Numbered from the stretch's first letter, positions 33,029 to 43,531 are shown. The stretch: 64,000 nt of DNA from Sporosarcina sp. P32b (GCF_002743335.1 NZ_PDZB01000005.1:98745-162744); one strand, 5' to 3'. Made by a program: numbers and translations. Notes: generated by a model not told the origin, from the letters alone.

Positions 33029-34191
33029 TCAATTTTACGAGAAATATGCTGCTTTGTCCCCGAAATTAAAATTAATGCACCTATGGCACAAACAGCCATA
33101 CTGAGAAATGCGAAGCGCGGCGATTGGTCATATAAATACCCAGCAGGGAAAGTTAGAATGGCAATACTGAGACTCAGTGCCACTGCAGCATAGACGCCTT
33201 GTGCGGAAGCGATGAGGTAATTCGGTATGTTAGTCGATATGTACTGAATGAATGCAAAATGCGCCATGCCGAATGATACTGAATGGAGAACCTGTGTTGC
33301 GATAAATACACTAGTCATAGGAAAGAGGAAGATGGAAATCCAACGAATGGTAGAACCCGTTGCGGCTATTAAGAAAATAGTTGACGTCTTGACTCCTGCA
33401 AGCAACCGATCTGCTTGTGTAAAAAATATAATTTCAAACAGCACGGCGATATTAAGGATCAACCCGATATAAAAACCGTTGATTCCCATATCATCCAAAA
33501 AGATAAAACCATAGTTATAATAAGAAGCATGCGAGCCTTGTAGTAAAATCGCAATACATAGAACTGTAACAAACGATTTATTGGCAAACAAAGCCCGAAA
33601 TTGACCCTTTTGAGCGGCCGAATCTACAACGGGATGAAGTTGCAATGCAACTGGAGCGGGTTGAAAGAAAAATATCAAGCCCATACCGAGGCCGATAATC
33701 ATCATATATAAAATCGCTTGTTCACTCCAGATTGCCGTTACCGTACCAATTAATAGTAAGGCGACAGTATAGCCGATTGACCCGAATGAGCGGCTCTTGC
33801 CATAATGTATTCGTTCGTTTTGCATCAATAACGAAGCACCACTCTCGACGCTTGGCAGGATGATAGGATATATGGAACTGAATAAAACCGTTAAACCAAA
33901 CAAAACCGCAAAAGGACTTTCCGGGAGATAAGCAAGCGTGAGAATAAAGGATAAAAAAGTAGTCCAACGTATAACACGCAGAAGTGACATATTTCGCGTA
34001 GCGTACGGAAATAGGAAGAATGTGGAAAAGGACCTAGCGATCATACCTACACCCATCAAGACGCTAGCTTGTGTAACTGATAGACCTTTTGCTGAAGTCA
34101 ACCAACCTGTCCAATAGGGTAAAAAGATACCCCATGTAAAGAAAAATACGAAGAAACTCATCGAGAGCCAACGTTGATTATTCAAATGCAT
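33025..34191 (-). CDS. MFS transporter, HcaT/LacY-nucleoside-symporter-like group
   Basis: A 388-residue, 12-helix transporter of the MFS_1-like type. FFVFFFTWGIFLPYWTGWL at the N-terminus, HYGKSRSFGSIGYTVA between helices 4 and 5, and the loop around FSFGMAHFAFIQYI resemble the 3-phenylpropionate permease HcaT / YwbF group. The substrate cannot be read from the sequence. It is monocistronic. Confidence 0.8.
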   Translation of the reverse strand: MHLNNQRWLSMSFFVFFFTWGIFLPYWTGWLTSAKGLSVTQASVLMGVGMIARSFSTFFLFPYATRNMSLLRVIRWTTFLSFILTLAYLPESPFAVLFGLTVLFSSIYPIILPSVESGASLLMQNERIHYGKSRSFGSIGYTVALLLIGTVTAIWSEQAILYMMIIGLGMGLIFFFQPAPVALQLHPVVDSAAQKGQFRALFANKSFVTVLCIAILLQGSHASYYNYGFIFLDDMGINGFYIGLILNIAVLFEIIFFTQADRLLAGVKTSTIFLIAATGSTIRWISIFLFPMTSVFIATQVLHSVSFGMAHFAFIQYISTNIPNYLIASAQGVYAAVALSLSIAILTFPAGYLYDQSPRFAFLSMAVCAIGALILISGTKQHISRKIE

Positions 34192-34356
34192 GACCTCACA
34201 ATACTGGTTGAATCTTAAGTTACGTAAATACTAGCATAGACAGACGAAAAAGAAAAATGGTGATACACTAGAATACATAGTTTGAAAAAATGTATAAATT
34301 GCATCCAATGAGAGTAGCAATTTGATAAGTGAATCAGAAAGAAAGCAGGGTATAGT

Positions 34357-35292
34357 ATGAGAAATAAAAATGATGAACTTTCTTCCAGAAAACGTAGGCG
34401 GAAAAATAAATGGATAAATGGAGGGATCCTTCTACTCTTTATTGTCCTTATTAGTAGTGTGATATGGATTGGAACGAACGGTTGGAATATGGAAAAGGCG
34501 GTTGAAAGTATTCAAAATGAATCAGAATCAACTACTGACTTTCAAGAGATAGATGAACCTGCCGATTCAAATAGTACGGATATGACAGGACGTAGTGAAG
34601 AAAACACATCGTCTTCTGACGTACCGAGTGAGGAACTGCTTCGAGAGACAGAACAACCAATAATCGAAGAAGATTCGAAAGAAGAGAAAGTACGGGAGAA
34701 AGAGTCTGAAGGGGAGGCAGTGCCACCTTCTAACCCCACTGGTTATATAAAAGGACAGAAGTTACCTAAAGAACCGAAGCTCATTAAAGGTGTATTACTT
34801 GCCAATAAACAATATCCTTTACCTGAGGACTATGCACCTGGAGAAAGCGAGGAAGCAAGAGAGGCATTCGATGAGTTAGCTGCATCCGCCGTTACATCTG
34901 GCATTAATCTGCAGGCTTTCAGTACGTATCGTTCGTATGACTACCAAGTCACCTTATATAACCGATATGTGGAGAGAGATGGGCAAGAAGCGGCTGATCG
35001 GTATAGTGCGCGTCCTGGCTATTCAGAGCATCAGACAGGGCTTGCATTTGATATTGGGGAAGTCAATCATGAAAAACATTGGGCATCGAATTCCTTTGGT
35101 GATACAGAAGCAGCTAAGTGGCTTGCTGCTAATGCCCATCAATACGGATTTATCCTTCGCTACCCTGAAGGAAAAGAAGATAAGACTGGTTACATGCATG
35201 AATCTTGGCACTATCGTTATGTTGGAAAAGATAAAGCTGAACAAATATTTAAACGAAACATCACTTTAGAAGAATATTTAGGTGTGCCATAA
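34357..35292 (+). CDS. Membrane-anchored D-alanyl-D-alanine carboxypeptidase (VanY/LdcB, M15B)
   Basis: A 311-residue protein with an N-terminal cytoplasmic Arg/Lys cluster, one transmembrane anchor (about 22-42), a Glu/Ser-rich linker to about residue 125 and a zinc peptidase domain. The zinc ligands are in SEHQTGLAFDIG and ESWHYRYVG, as in M15B enzymes; FSTYRSYDYQ is the substrate-binding strand. It trims the terminal D-Ala from muropeptides outside the membrane. A bidirectional terminator follows. Confidence 0.9.
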   Translation: MRNKNDELSSRKRRRKNKWINGGILLLFIVLISSVIWIGTNGWNMEKAVESIQNESESTTDFQEIDEPADSNSTDMTGRSEENTSSSDVPSEELLRETEQPIIEEDSKEEKVREKESEGEAVPPSNPTGYIKGQKLPKEPKLIKGVLLANKQYPLPEDYAPGESEEAREAFDELAASAVTSGINLQAFSTYRSYDYQVTLYNRYVERDGQEAADRYSARPGYSEHQTGLAFDIGEVNHEKHWASNSFGDTEAAKWLAANAHQYGFILRYPEGKEDKTGYMHESWHYRYVGKDKAEQIFKRNITLEEYLGVP

Positions 35293-35336
35293 AAATAGCC
35301 GACAGAAGATCGTGATCTTCTGTCGGCTATTTTTTA
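35292..35336. terminator. Bidirectional terminator between vanY-like gene and cls
   Basis: A perfect 19-20 bp stem (aaatagccgacagaagatc and its complement) with A and T flanks. Confidence 0.93.
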
Positions 35337-36788
35337 TTATAAGATGGGGGAGAGTAAGCGTGAAATGGATTCTTTTAGTTTAATCAATCGCTCACGCCCC
35401 AAGTAAGCATCTAGTGTCAGCTCGGTTGAGTTTTGAATATCTTCTTCAAAAATCTCTGCCAATTCATGTGATTTTTTTCGATCATAGATGAAAGCATTCA
35501 CTTCGAAATTCAAGCGGAAACTGCGAACGTCTATATTAGCTGTTCCAACAGACGACACTTGATCATCTACTACAATTTGCTTGGCGTGGATGAAACCATT
35601 TTCATAAATATATATTCTAGCTCCAGCTTTTAGTAAAATACCGACATTCGAATAGGTCGCCCAGTAAACAAACATATGATCCGGTTTATTAGGGATCATA
35701 ATCCGTACATCTACACCTGACAGACACGCGATCCGAAGCGCATCTAGCATGCTCGTATCAGGAATAAAATAAGGTGTCTGAATATAGATGTAGTCTTTTG
35801 CTTGAAATATCATTTTCAAATAGCCATCTTTAATGTCTTCCCATTCGGAATCAGGTCCGCTAGAGACAATCTGTAAGCCGACATCTCCTTTGCGGGGAAT
35901 CGCTGGGAAGAATCGTTCATTGTATTGAAGATTTGTTTTAGGAGATGCTTGATTCCAATCGAGTATAAAGCGGGTTTGTAATGGATGAACCGCGCTTCCT
36001 TCGATTCGAAGATGTGTATCGCGCCAGTAGCCAAACTTTTTGCTGAGTCCCAAATATTCATCCCCAACATTAAAGCCACCGATGTAACCAATCCGCCCGT
36101 CAATAATGACGATTTTCCGATGGTTCCGGTAATTTAAACGAGGATTGATCAAGGGGAGCAAGGCCGGAAAGAACGCTGCTACTTCGCCACCACTTTCAAT
36201 TAATTCATTAAAGTTCTTTACGTGCAAACCACGTGAACCAATATCATCAAAAAGCATACGTACTTTTACACCTGATTTCGCTTTATTGATTAGAATCTCT
36301 TCAATCTGCTTTCCTATACCGTCCAGCCGGAAAATATAATACTGAATATGGATATGATCACGTGCGTGTTCCAAGTCTTCAAGTAATGCGTCAAATTTAT
36401 CGCGGCCATCCGTATATACTTGCACATCATTATCTTGTGTCAGTACGGAATGATTATTGCGTAAATGCAAATAAATCATATCGTCATATTCTTCCGTATC
36501 GGTCTTTAAAAACTCGAACGTCTCATTTTCTATGGCCTCAAGCTGATAATTAATTAGCTTTTCAATACCAATCTTGCTCCTACCTTCCCAGCGAAATAAG
36601 TGCTTTTGACGCAATTGTCGACCGAGTAATAAATAGATAATGAACCCTAAAATTGGAATAAAAAACAGCACGAGCAGCCATGCCCAAGTACTTGTAGGAT
36701 CCCGGCGCTCTAAAAATATTAAAGCAATCGCGAGAAATATATTAATGATCAACGTGCTTGTAATAATCAAACTAATTACTTGAGTCAT
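35337..36788 (-). CDS. cls: Cardiolipin synthase
   Basis: A 483-residue membrane enzyme of the phospholipase D superfamily that makes cardiolipin from two phosphatidylglycerols. Two N-terminal helices (1-60) precede two catalytic HKD motifs: HRKIVIIDGRIGYIGGFN near residue 222 and HAKQIVVDDQVSSVGTANID near residue 400. The length is standard for bacterial Cls. Confidence 0.94.
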   Translation of the reverse strand: MTQVISLIITSTLIINIFLAIALIFLERRDPTSTWAWLLVLFFIPILGFIIYLLLGRQLRQKHLFRWEGRSKIGIEKLINYQLEAIENETFEFLKTDTEEYDDMIYLHLRNNHSVLTQDNDVQVYTDGRDKFDALLEDLEHARDHIHIQYYIFRLDGIGKQIEEILINKAKSGVKVRMLFDDIGSRGLHVKNFNELIESGGEVAAFFPALLPLINPRLNYRNHRKIVIIDGRIGYIGGFNVGDEYLGLSKKFGYWRDTHLRIEGSAVHPLQTRFILDWNQASPKTNLQYNERFFPAIPRKGDVGLQIVSSGPDSEWEDIKDGYLKMIFQAKDYIYIQTPYFIPDTSMLDALRIACLSGVDVRIMIPNKPDHMFVYWATYSNVGILLKAGARIYIYENGFIHAKQIVVDDQVSSVGTANIDVRSFRLNFEVNAFIYDRKKSHELAEIFEEDIQNSTELTLDAYLGRERLIKLKESISRLLSPIL

Positions 36789-36887
36789 ATGTTTCCTCCC
36801 GTAGGATATATACTATTCCTTTAGTATAGCGGAGTTGCGAATAAATAACCTATTTATATAGGAAGGTGAATTTTCTTCTGCTTACTA

Positions 36888-38063
36888 TCAAGCAATTGAA
36901 TCTGTTGTGTTTCGCAAAGAGCGTGTGGATTTGCGGAAAATAAATACGAGACCTATAGATAGTAACGCTATAATGGCAGAAACAAAGTACATATTACCTG
37001 CCTGCATCGTGAATACCCACGTAAATAATAACGGTCCAATAATTCGGCCCATATTATCCATAGAGTATGAGAGACCTGCCGCGGTACCATACATACCACC
37101 TGACTCTTTAGTAGTAAGAGATACGAGTACTGTTCGGACCAGTGCGTTACCTGCAGTGAATACGCTCATTGCAAAACCTGCCCATAGCAAGCTTGTGGAA
37201 AATGGAATGAGTATAAGACCAATTGCTGTAACGACCTGCGCAACGATAATCCAAGAAGTTTCGGTACCATTTTTCACACGTCGTACCACACCGCCTTGAA
37301 TAGCTGCATCTACGAGACCGCTCGCCATAAACAAATATCCTAGTTGCAAAGGTGTAATTTGAATTTTTTCGATTTGGAAGAGCTGGAATGTGGCTTCCAC
37401 ACCGGCGAGTAAAAAGGTGATAATAAATGAGGTGATAAATAGATAACGAATACGATATGTCCATAAAGTAGAAGCGCCTTTCGGAATAATCGCCCGTTTG
37501 TTACCTTCGCTATGACGATCAGGCTCTTTTAGAATAACCATAGCGTACACTGTTAATAATAACGTTAAAGTACCGGACGCTATGAATGGCAATTGCAAAT
37601 GAATGTCCCCAAGAATACCACCGATTGCTGGACCAAAGATGAATCCTAGCCCAATTGACATACCGAGCAGACCCATGTACTTATTACGATTTTCCTCCGT
37701 CGTGATATCAGCGACAAAACCAGTTACCGCCGTATACAGCGCGCCTGAGAAGATACCACCCACTACGCGTGAAACATATAGCCATACAATGTGATGCATG
37801 AATGCTGCGAATAAAAAGAAGCTAACACTGAAGCCGAGCAACCCAATCATGATCAGTTTCTTTCTACCGGTGCGGTCTGAAAGTGCACCCCATAATGGTG
37901 CTGTGAAAAATGAAGATAGAGCATAAATTGTCAACAAGCCACCGACATGTACCTCAGAAAAGCCTTCAGCGAGGATGACTTCAGGTAAAATAGGAATGAT
38001 AATGCCGAAACCAAGATAAACGAAAAACTGGACGGACATCAATAATAAGATCGTTTTCTTCAT
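36888..38063 (-). CDS. MFS multidrug-type transporter
   Basis: A 391-residue, 12-helix drug:H+ antiporter-like protein (DHA1 group, related to Bmr/NorA/TetA). Motif A is APLWGALSDRTGRKKLIMIG and motif C is LGMSIGLGFIFGPAIGG. I start at MKKTILLL (38063) because the longer frame from 38138 adds 25 polar residues that do not fit the family. The substrate is unknown. Confidence 0.85.
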   Translation of the reverse strand: MKKTILLLMSVQFFVYLGFGIIIPILPEVILAEGFSEVHVGGLLTIYALSSFFTAPLWGALSDRTGRKKLIMIGLLGFSVSFFLFAAFMHHIVWLYVSRVVGGIFSGALYTAVTGFVADITTEENRNKYMGLLGMSIGLGFIFGPAIGGILGDIHLQLPFIASGTLTLLLTVYAMVILKEPDRHSEGNKRAIIPKGASTLWTYRIRYLFITSFIITFLLAGVEATFQLFQIEKIQITPLQLGYLFMASGLVDAAIQGGVVRRVKNGTETSWIIVAQVVTAIGLILIPFSTSLLWAGFAMSVFTAGNALVRTVLVSLTTKESGGMYGTAAGLSYSMDNMGRIIGPLLFTWVFTMQAGNMYFVSAIIALLSIGLVFIFRKSTRSLRNTTDSIA

Positions 38064-38138
38064 ATGTAACCCGCTTTCTGAATGAATAGTTTCTTTCTCA
38101 TCGTACGATGAATAAGTGGAGCATTCAAGTCTCAGCAA

Positions 38139-38282
38139 GGGAGAGGTAGTTCATATTTATGAGTGGATTGATCCTACAGCAGGGGACTGTTGAAAAAGCA
38201 TTTCCCTAGTAACGGAAATCCCCACGCCGAAAACTACTGATGCTTTCCTATATATTTTTATAGGGCACTAACTTCAGAACGG
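38139..38282. other. Intergenic region between MFS gene and copA terminator
   Basis: About 145 bases carry no convincing coding potential. It must hold the MFS promoter. An A/T-rich stretch near 38250-38265 is the only visible composition feature. Confidence 0.3.
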
Positions 38283-38325
38283 AAAAAACTGCCCCGAGAA
38301 GTCATTAACGACTCCTGGGACAGCT
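38283..38325 (-). terminator. Terminator of the csoR-copZ-copA operon
   Basis: Long stem (agctgtcccaggagtcgtta / atgacttctcggggcagt, minus strand) followed by six T on the minus strand. It shares GGGACAGCTCT and AAGTCATTA with the murB terminator. Confidence 0.85.
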
Positions 38326-38337
38326 CTATACTTTTTC

Positions 38338-40743
38338 TTAGTGCAGCTTCACACGCTGCAAACGCAAAGCGTTCAACACGACTGAAACCGAACTAAACGC
38401 CATCGCAGCACCTGCTAGCCAAGGGGCTAACAAACCGACTGCTGCAATTGGAATGCCGATGGAGTTATACGCCAACGCCCAGAATAAGTTCTGCTTAATA
38501 TTTCGGACTGTCAACTCACTCATTTTCAGCGTATCAACTACCCGCAACAAATCACCATGCATGAGCGTCACGTCAGCCGCTTCCATCGCGACCGCCGTTC
38601 CGGTACCCATCGCCATACCAATATCGGCTACCGCAAGAGCAGGTGCATCGTTAATACCATCGCCGACCATAGCCACGCGCTTACCTTCAGCTTGTAAGGA
38701 GCGGATGACCTCTGCTTTACGGTCGGGTAGTACGCCTGCGATAACATGATCTATACCTACAGTGTTTGCAATCGCCTGAGCTGTCGTATGCTGATCTCCA
38801 GTTAACATAATGACTTCAAGGTTCATCGCACGAAGTTCAGCAATTGCTTGCTTCGATGTATCTTTAATCGTATCGGCAACCGCAATGATTGCTTCATGTA
38901 CGCCATCTACCGCCATGAACATAACGGTCTTGCCGTCGCCTTCCATTAGTTCTACAGACGCAATCGTCGAATCAAATTCTACATTATGGCGAGACAGTAG
39001 GTTTTTTGTTCCTAGCAAAATATTTTTCCCATCAATTACAGTTTGAATTCCGAAACCGGGAATCGCTTCGAATGAATCCACAATAGGCAATGTAGAAACC
39101 TGCTGCAATCCGTGGGACGTAATAGCTTTTGCAACTGGATGCTCGGAATCACTTTCAGATGCCGCAGCAAGTGAGAGTAAAGATATACGCTGTTTTTCAT
39201 CGCGAACGTGGAAATCTGTTAGTTCTGGAAGACCTTTTGTAATAGTGCCCGTTTTATCAAAAACAATGGTATTGATCGAGCGGGTTTGTTCCATCGCTTC
39301 AGCAGTTTTAAACAACACGCCTTCTTCCGCTGCACGTCCTGAACCCGCCATGATGGAAGTAGGAGTAGCAAGACCAAGTGCACAAGGACACGCGATGACG
39401 AGAACGGCAATCATGCTTGTTAGAGAAGCTTCAAAATTACCTGGTGCTACTATGAAATACCATATAAGGAACGTAATAATCGCAATGCCGACGACGATAG
39501 GGACAAACACTCCGGATATCCGATCAGCTAGTCGCTGAATCGGTGCTTTTGAACCTTGTGCTTCCTCGACGACGCGAATAATATTTGAAATCATCGTGTC
39601 TTTTCCGACATTCGATGCTTTTATCCGTAATGAACCATTGGCATTCACGGTGGCGGCAAACACATCATTGCCTTCTTGTTTTTCTACAGGTAAGCTTTCG
39701 CCCGTTAGCATCGATTCATCCACTGCGGAAGATCCAGATAGCACTATGCCGTCAACGGGTATAGAAGCTCCTGGTCGAATGACTAAAATATCTCCATGTG
39801 TTACTTCGTGGATGGATATTTCCACAGTTTCTCCGTTGCGCTCAAGAATGGCTACTTGCGGTTGCAGTTTCATCAGATTTTTGATTGCATCTGAAGAGCG
39901 TCCTTTTGCACGCGCCTCGAATAATTTACCTAGTAAAATCAATGTAATCAACACTGCGCTAGTTTCAAAATATAAGCCATGGTCCAGTGCGTAACCCGTC
40001 AAAACCAGATAGACCGAGTAGAAATATGCGGCGGATGTACCGAGTACAACCAGTACGTCCATATTGGCACTACCATTACGTAGAGCTGCATACGCACCTT
40101 TATAGAACGTGGCACCAATCCAAAACTGAACAGGTGTTGCTAATATCCACTGAAAATATGGATTCATGAAAATTTCAGGCACATACATCCAAGAAGTGAA
40201 GGAGAAGTGTGCAAACATGGTCCACAAGAGTGGTAATGAAAGGATAGAGGAAATAATCAGCTTGCGTGTCTTTTCATCGATATCTTTCTGTCGATGATCT
40301 GTTTGACCTTCCGATTCTTCTGCTCGGGGTGCTGCCTCATAACCAATTTTTTTGACCTTCTGCAAAATGTCTGTCAATTCCATAGCGGCAGGATCATAGC
40401 TTACATGAGCTGTTTCAAGCGCCAAGTTGACGGTGGCGGATTGAATGCCAGGCATACGCGATAACACTTTTTCAATTCGTGCGGAACAAGCGGCACATGT
40501 CATACCGCTAATGTTGAGGTTCACTTCTTCCATCAGTACGTCATAACCGAGCTTGCGAATTCGATCTTCCACTTCTGTTAATTCAACTTGCTCGGAATCA
40601 AATGTAACAGCCGCTTTTTCAGTAGCAAAATTGACAGTAGCTGTCGAAACACCTTCCATTCGTTGCAACCCTTTTTCAATGCGATTTGCACAAGCGACAC
40701 ATGTCATACCAGTAATAGCAATTTCTTTTTTTTGCTCATTCAT
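38338..40743 (-). CDS. copA: Copper-exporting P1B-type ATPase
   Basis: An 801-residue Cu(I) efflux pump. Two N-terminal heavy-metal domains carry GMTCVAC and GMTCAAC. Eight helices follow, with the intramembrane copper motif CPC in [14 protein letters not shown]; phosphorylation site DKTGT, HP in SEHPVAKA and [11 protein letters not shown] are present. It exports cytosolic copper delivered by CopZ. ATG 40743 is eight bases after AAAGGTGA; a GTG at 40755 lies inside that site. It is the last gene of csoR-copZ-copA. Confidence 0.95.
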   Translation of the reverse strand: MNEQKKEIAITGMTCVACANRIEKGLQRMEGVSTATVNFATEKAAVTFDSEQVELTEVEDRIRKLGYDVLMEEVNLNISGMTCAACSARIEKVLSRMPGIQSATVNLALETAHVSYDPAAMELTDILQKVKKIGYEAAPRAEESEGQTDHRQKDIDEKTRKLIISSILSLPLLWTMFAHFSFTSWMYVPEIFMNPYFQWILATPVQFWIGATFYKGAYAALRNGSANMDVLVVLGTSAAYFYSVYLVLTGYALDHGLYFETSAVLITLILLGKLFEARAKGRSSDAIKNLMKLQPQVAILERNGETVEISIHEVTHGDILVIRPGASIPVDGIVLSGSSAVDESMLTGESLPVEKQEGNDVFAATVNANGSLRIKASNVGKDTMISNIIRVVEEAQGSKAPIQRLADRISGVFVPIVVGIAIITFLIWYFIVAPGNFEASLTSMIAVLVIACPCALGLATPTSIMAGSGRAAEEGVLFKTAEAMEQTRSINTIVFDKTGTITKGLPELTDFHVRDEKQRISLLSLAAASESDSEHPVAKAITSHGLQQVSTLPIVDSFEAIPGFGIQTVIDGKNILLGTKNLLSRHNVEFDSTIASVELMEGDGKTVMFMAVDGVHEAIIAVADTIKDTSKQAIAELRAMNLEVIMLTGDQHTTAQAIANTVGIDHVIAGVLPDRKAEVIRSLQAEGKRVAMVGDGINDAPALAVADIGMAMGTGTAVAMEAADVTLMHGDLLRVVDTLKMSELTVRNIKQNLFWALAYNSIGIPIAAVGLLAPWLAGAAMAFSSVSVVLNALRLQRVKLH

Positions 40744-40763
40744 GATGCTGGTCACCTTTCTTG

Positions 40764-40973
40764 TTACGCTTCGACGTCATATCCTTGATCTTCAATGGTT
40801 TCTGTCATTTTATCAACGGTTACAACAGAATCATCAAATTGTACGACTACGTTTTCTGCTTTCAAATCAACTAAAGCACGTTCCACTCCGGATAATTCTG
40901 TTAATGCACCTTCTACTGCTTGTACACAGTGATTGCATGTCATACCTTTTACGTTCAATGTAGTTGTAGTCAT
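40764..40973 (-). CDS. copZ: Copper chaperone CopZ
   Basis: A 69-residue HMA-fold protein with the Cu(I) site GMTCNHC. It hands copper to CopA and to the CsoR sensor. It sits between csoR and copA in one transcription unit. Confidence 0.94.
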   Translation of the reverse strand: MTTTTLNVKGMTCNHCVQAVEGALTELSGVERALVDLKAENVVVQFDDSVVTVDKMTETIEDQGYDVEA

Positions 40974-40985
40974 TTAAAATTCCTC

Positions 40986-41315
40986 CTATTTTCTAATTAA
41001 TTTAGCTATTGTTTTAGCTAACTCGTCTAACACTTCTTCGTCGCCTTCAGCTAACCTATTTTTAACACAGCCTTTTAAGTGTCCGTCTAACAAAACATTC
41101 GCCACACTGTTCAGCGCGGATTGTGTAGCGGATAGTTGTGTAATAATATCATCACAATAAACATCGCGCTCTACCATACCTTTAATACCTCGTATTTGAC
41201 CTTCGATGCGGTTCAGACGATGAGTCAAGTTCGTCTTAATTTCTTCCGGATGATGACTCTTGCGGCAAGAAATTTCTACCTCATCCAGAGAAGGATCTTC
41301 AGGAAGTAATGTCAC
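40986..41315 (-). CDS. csoR: Copper-sensing transcriptional repressor CsoR
   Basis: A 109-residue all-helical repressor. The Cu(I) ligands are Cys54, His79 and Cys83 (YCDDI and DGHLKGC), with THRLNRIEGQIRGI the DNA-interacting helix. Copper binding releases the copZA operator. It has an N-terminal extension of about 20 residues rich in acidic residues and His, longer than many CsoR proteins. Confidence 0.94.
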   Translation of the reverse strand: MTLLPEDPSLDEVEISCRKSHHPEEIKTNLTHRLNRIEGQIRGIKGMVERDVYCDDIITQLSATQSALNSVANVLLDGHLKGCVKNRLAEGDEEVLDELAKTIAKLIRK

Positions 41316-41352
41316 TCGATATCTGCCACCTTTCGTATATATGTACTTTAAT

Positions 41353-41374
41353 ATACGTATGGGGGGTATGTCAA
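41353..41374 (-). promoter_or_regulatory. Predicted CsoR operator and -35 of the cop operon
   Basis: On the minus strand TTGACA (41374-41369) is followed by ATACCCCCCATACGTAT, a G/C-tract flanked by ATAC/GTAT as in CsoR operators. The operator would lie in the promoter spacer. The matching -10 is not clear. Confidence 0.5.
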
Positions 41375-41460
41375 AGCATGTGATTTTACATTTTAAGGTT
41401 TAAAACTTGCATAATTGGTGAAAATGTAACATAAATGAAAGATTTAAAAGGTGGTTAAAG

Positions 41461-41469
41461 TGTTATAAT
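41461..41469 (+). promoter_or_regulatory. Extended -10 promoter of the 46-aa ORF
   Basis: TGTTATAAT fits TGn-TATAAT exactly, 89 bases before the GTG start. Confidence 0.5.
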
Positions 41470-41557
41470 AAAGATAATAAAAAAATTCTATAAAAACTAG
41501 AACTTCACGAGCGATCAAACGTCTATATAACTAACTAGGAAGGTTGAGGTGGAAGAA

Positions 41558-41698
41558 GTGGCTAAAGAAATGGATTTCAAGAAAATTATTTCCAATTTGG
41601 CGAAGCTTGGTGTTTCCGCAAAACTCACAAAATCCAGAAGTGATATGTTGCAAGCATTGACGCCTGCCGTACAAGCACCACCCGTTCAAGCGAATTAA
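41558..41698 (+). CDS. Small 46-aa protein, unknown
   Basis: A short frame beginning GTG, six bases after GAGGTGG, encodes MAKEMDFKKIISNLAKLGVS, then AKLTKSRSDMLQALTPAVQ and a Pro/Ala/Gln-rich end. The first 30 residues could form an amphipathic basic helix. It has its own extended -10 promoter and is followed by a strong terminator, so it looks like a real monocistronic gene. I do not recognise a family. Confidence 0.7.
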   Translation: MAKEMDFKKIISNLAKLGVSAKLTKSRSDMLQALTPAVQAPPVQAN

Positions 41699-41712
41699 CT
41701 AACAGACCATAC

Positions 41713-41753
41713 AAAAAGCTCATCCCCGAATGTATTCGAGGATGAGCTTTTTG
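41713..41753. terminator. Bidirectional terminator after the 46-aa ORF
   Basis: aaaaagctcatcc / ggatgagcttttt stem; it can also serve the convergent yjdM gene. Confidence 0.9.
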
Positions 41754-41767
41754 CGTTAGTTTATGTT

Positions 41768-42112
41768 TTAAATTTTCTTCACAAACTCCGATTTTAGTTG
41801 CATTGCGCCAAATCCATCAATCTTACAATCGATGTTATGGTCACCGTCGACTAAGCGAATGCTTTTCACTTTCGTTCCCATCTTCAAAGCGTTGGAACTT
41901 CCTTTTACTTTCAAATCTTTAATGACTGTCACAGAATCTCCATCCCGCAACACATTGCCATTTACGTCCTTGATCTCCGGCATACCTGATGGATCGGATT
42001 CTTCCATCGATCCAGGTGTCCATTCATATGCACATTCTGGGCAAACGAGAAGGTTCCCATCCTCATAAGTGTATTCGGATTGGCATTTTGGACAATTTGG
42101 TAAAGTTGACAT
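41768..42112 (-). CDS. yjdM: PhnA/YjdM-family zinc-ribbon protein
   Basis: A 114-residue protein: N-terminal zinc ribbon [21 protein letters not shown], then an SH3-like domain ([45 protein letters not shown]). It is called PhnA by history but is not a phosphonate enzyme in most bacteria; its function is unknown. Its Shine-Dalgarno GGGAGG is the 3' arm of the rodA terminator hairpin. Confidence 0.88.
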   Translation of the reverse strand: MSTLPNCPKCQSEYTYEDGNLLVCPECAYEWTPGSMEESDPSGMPEIKDVNGNVLRDGDSVTVIKDLKVKGSSNALKMGTKVKSIRLVDGDHNIDCKIDGFGAMQLKSEFVKKI

Positions 42113-42171
42113 AAAAAAACCTCCCTTTCCTATACATTCTACACAATTTGTGAAGGCTCGGAAAGGGAGGC
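42113..42171 (-). terminator. rodA terminator that also carries the yjdM ribosome site
   Basis: Minus-strand arms gcctccctttcc (42171-42160) and ggaaagggaggt (42130-42119) enclose a 29-base loop, followed by seven T (42119-42113) that run straight into the yjdM ATG at 42112. The 3' arm contains GGGAGG seven bases before that ATG. Confidence 0.75.
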
Positions 42172-42186
42172 AGTATTCATTTACGG

Positions 42187-43371
42187 TTAATCATTGTCAT
42201 CCGCATCGAATAAATACGTTCGCTGATGGAACTTCATGCTGAAAATTAAGCCGATCGCCAGCATATTACTAAATAAAGAACTTCCCCCATAACTTATGAA
42301 TGGGAGAGGGATACCTGTAATAGGTAACAGCTGAATATTCATGCCAATATTTTCAAATACGTGGAACGCGATCATTGCAATGACGCCCGTACAAACATAC
42401 ACGCTGAACGGATCATGCAAAGAAAGAGCAACTTTCGTTAAGTGGTAAATTAAAATGAAATATAGCGTGATTACCAAACAAGCGCCGATAAAACCATATT
42501 CTTCTCCTATTACACTGAAGATAAAGTCCGTGTGATTCTCAGGGATGTACACAACGCGTTCTAGAAAACCTTTACCTGTCAGTTGTCCTGAGCCTATTGC
42601 AGTCATCGCAGTAATCAAGTTATACCCTTCGTCAGTCGGGTAAGAGTACGGATCGAGCCAAGAATAGACACGTTTGAACTGATAAGGTGAAAACCCGAAT
42701 TTGTCGAGCATGTCTTGTGCGAACAAAGACATCCAAAGAATGCCTCCTGCTGCTGCCGCTCCAAATGAAAAGACAGGCACGAGTATTTTCCATGATATTC
42801 CCGAAACAATGACGATGGCAGCAGTAATCGAAATGAAGACGAGTGAAGTTCCGAGGTCGGGTTGCTTCATGATGAGAAACAACGGAACGATAAGCATCAG
42901 CGCGATTTTACCGAGTAATACAAGGTCTGTCGCATAGGTTCTGTTTAACGAGCGTTCGTTATGCGTGCTAACCAACTTGGCAAGTCCGATAATAAAGAAT
43001 GTCTTAATGAACTCGGCAGGCTGGATTGTCCCAATGACAGGCAAATGCAACCATCGTTTTGCGCTGTAGCGCATTTCGGCAATTTGGCCTGGACCGCCGG
43101 GAGCTAACATAAGAAAAACCAACAAGAAAATACCAAAGCCATAGAAATACCAAGCGAACTTTTTATATTGATCGGGTTCAAAGTACATGACCATCGCTAC
43201 GATGAAAGAACCGAGTATATACCATCTCACTTGTTTTAAAACGAAGTTCTGTGTATATTGCTCAGAGGTTTGAGCGGATCCAATGACGAAAAAACTGACA
43301 ATCGCGAAAAGCAAAATGATAAAGGCAAGTGTCCAGTCGAATCGTTCACCTAGCCTGTTTGTTTGTTTCAA
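42187..43371 (-). CDS. rodA: Rod-shape SEDS glycosyltransferase RodA/FtsW family
   Basis: A 394-residue, ten-helix SEDS protein that polymerises lipid II glycan strands. [24 protein letters not shown] holds the catalytic-loop pattern, with [19 protein letters not shown] and [18 protein letters not shown], and the C-terminal [11 protein letters not shown]. These agree better with RodA than with FtsW. The start is a TTG after AAGGTGAG. It partners with a class B PBP that is not in this window. Confidence 0.9.
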   Translation of the reverse strand: MKQTNRLGERFDWTLAFIILLFAIVSFFVIGSAQTSEQYTQNFVLKQVRWYILGSFIVAMVMYFEPDQYKKFAWYFYGFGIFLLVFLMLAPGGPGQIAEMRYSAKRWLHLPVIGTIQPAEFIKTFFIIGLAKLVSTHNERSLNRTYATDLVLLGKIALMLIVPLFLIMKQPDLGTSLVFISITAAIVIVSGISWKILVPVFSFGAAAAGGILWMSLFAQDMLDKFGFSPYQFKRVYSWLDPYSYPTDEGYNLITAMTAIGSGQLTGKGFLERVVYIPENHTDFIFSVIGEEYGFIGACLVITLYFILIYHLTKVALSLHDPFSVYVCTGVIAMIAFHVFENIGMNIQLLPITGIPLPFISYGGSSLFSNMLAIGLIFSMKFHQRTYLFDADDND

Positions 43372-43531
43372 TTATGAACTCACCTTTTCTTAAGCTAGTA
43401 TTCTCTTACTATAAATACCTATTATATCGCAAAACTTTTTAAGAAGTACACCCATTAATAGACGAGTTGTGAAATGATTGGTTTCTACGAGAAGTAAAAA
43501 GAATGAAGAACGTTGGTTTTTCATTCATGAA

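Noticed and set aside
38139..38282. Possible insertion sequence remnant before copA's terminator
   Set aside because: No terminal repeats, transposase fragment or target duplication could be seen.
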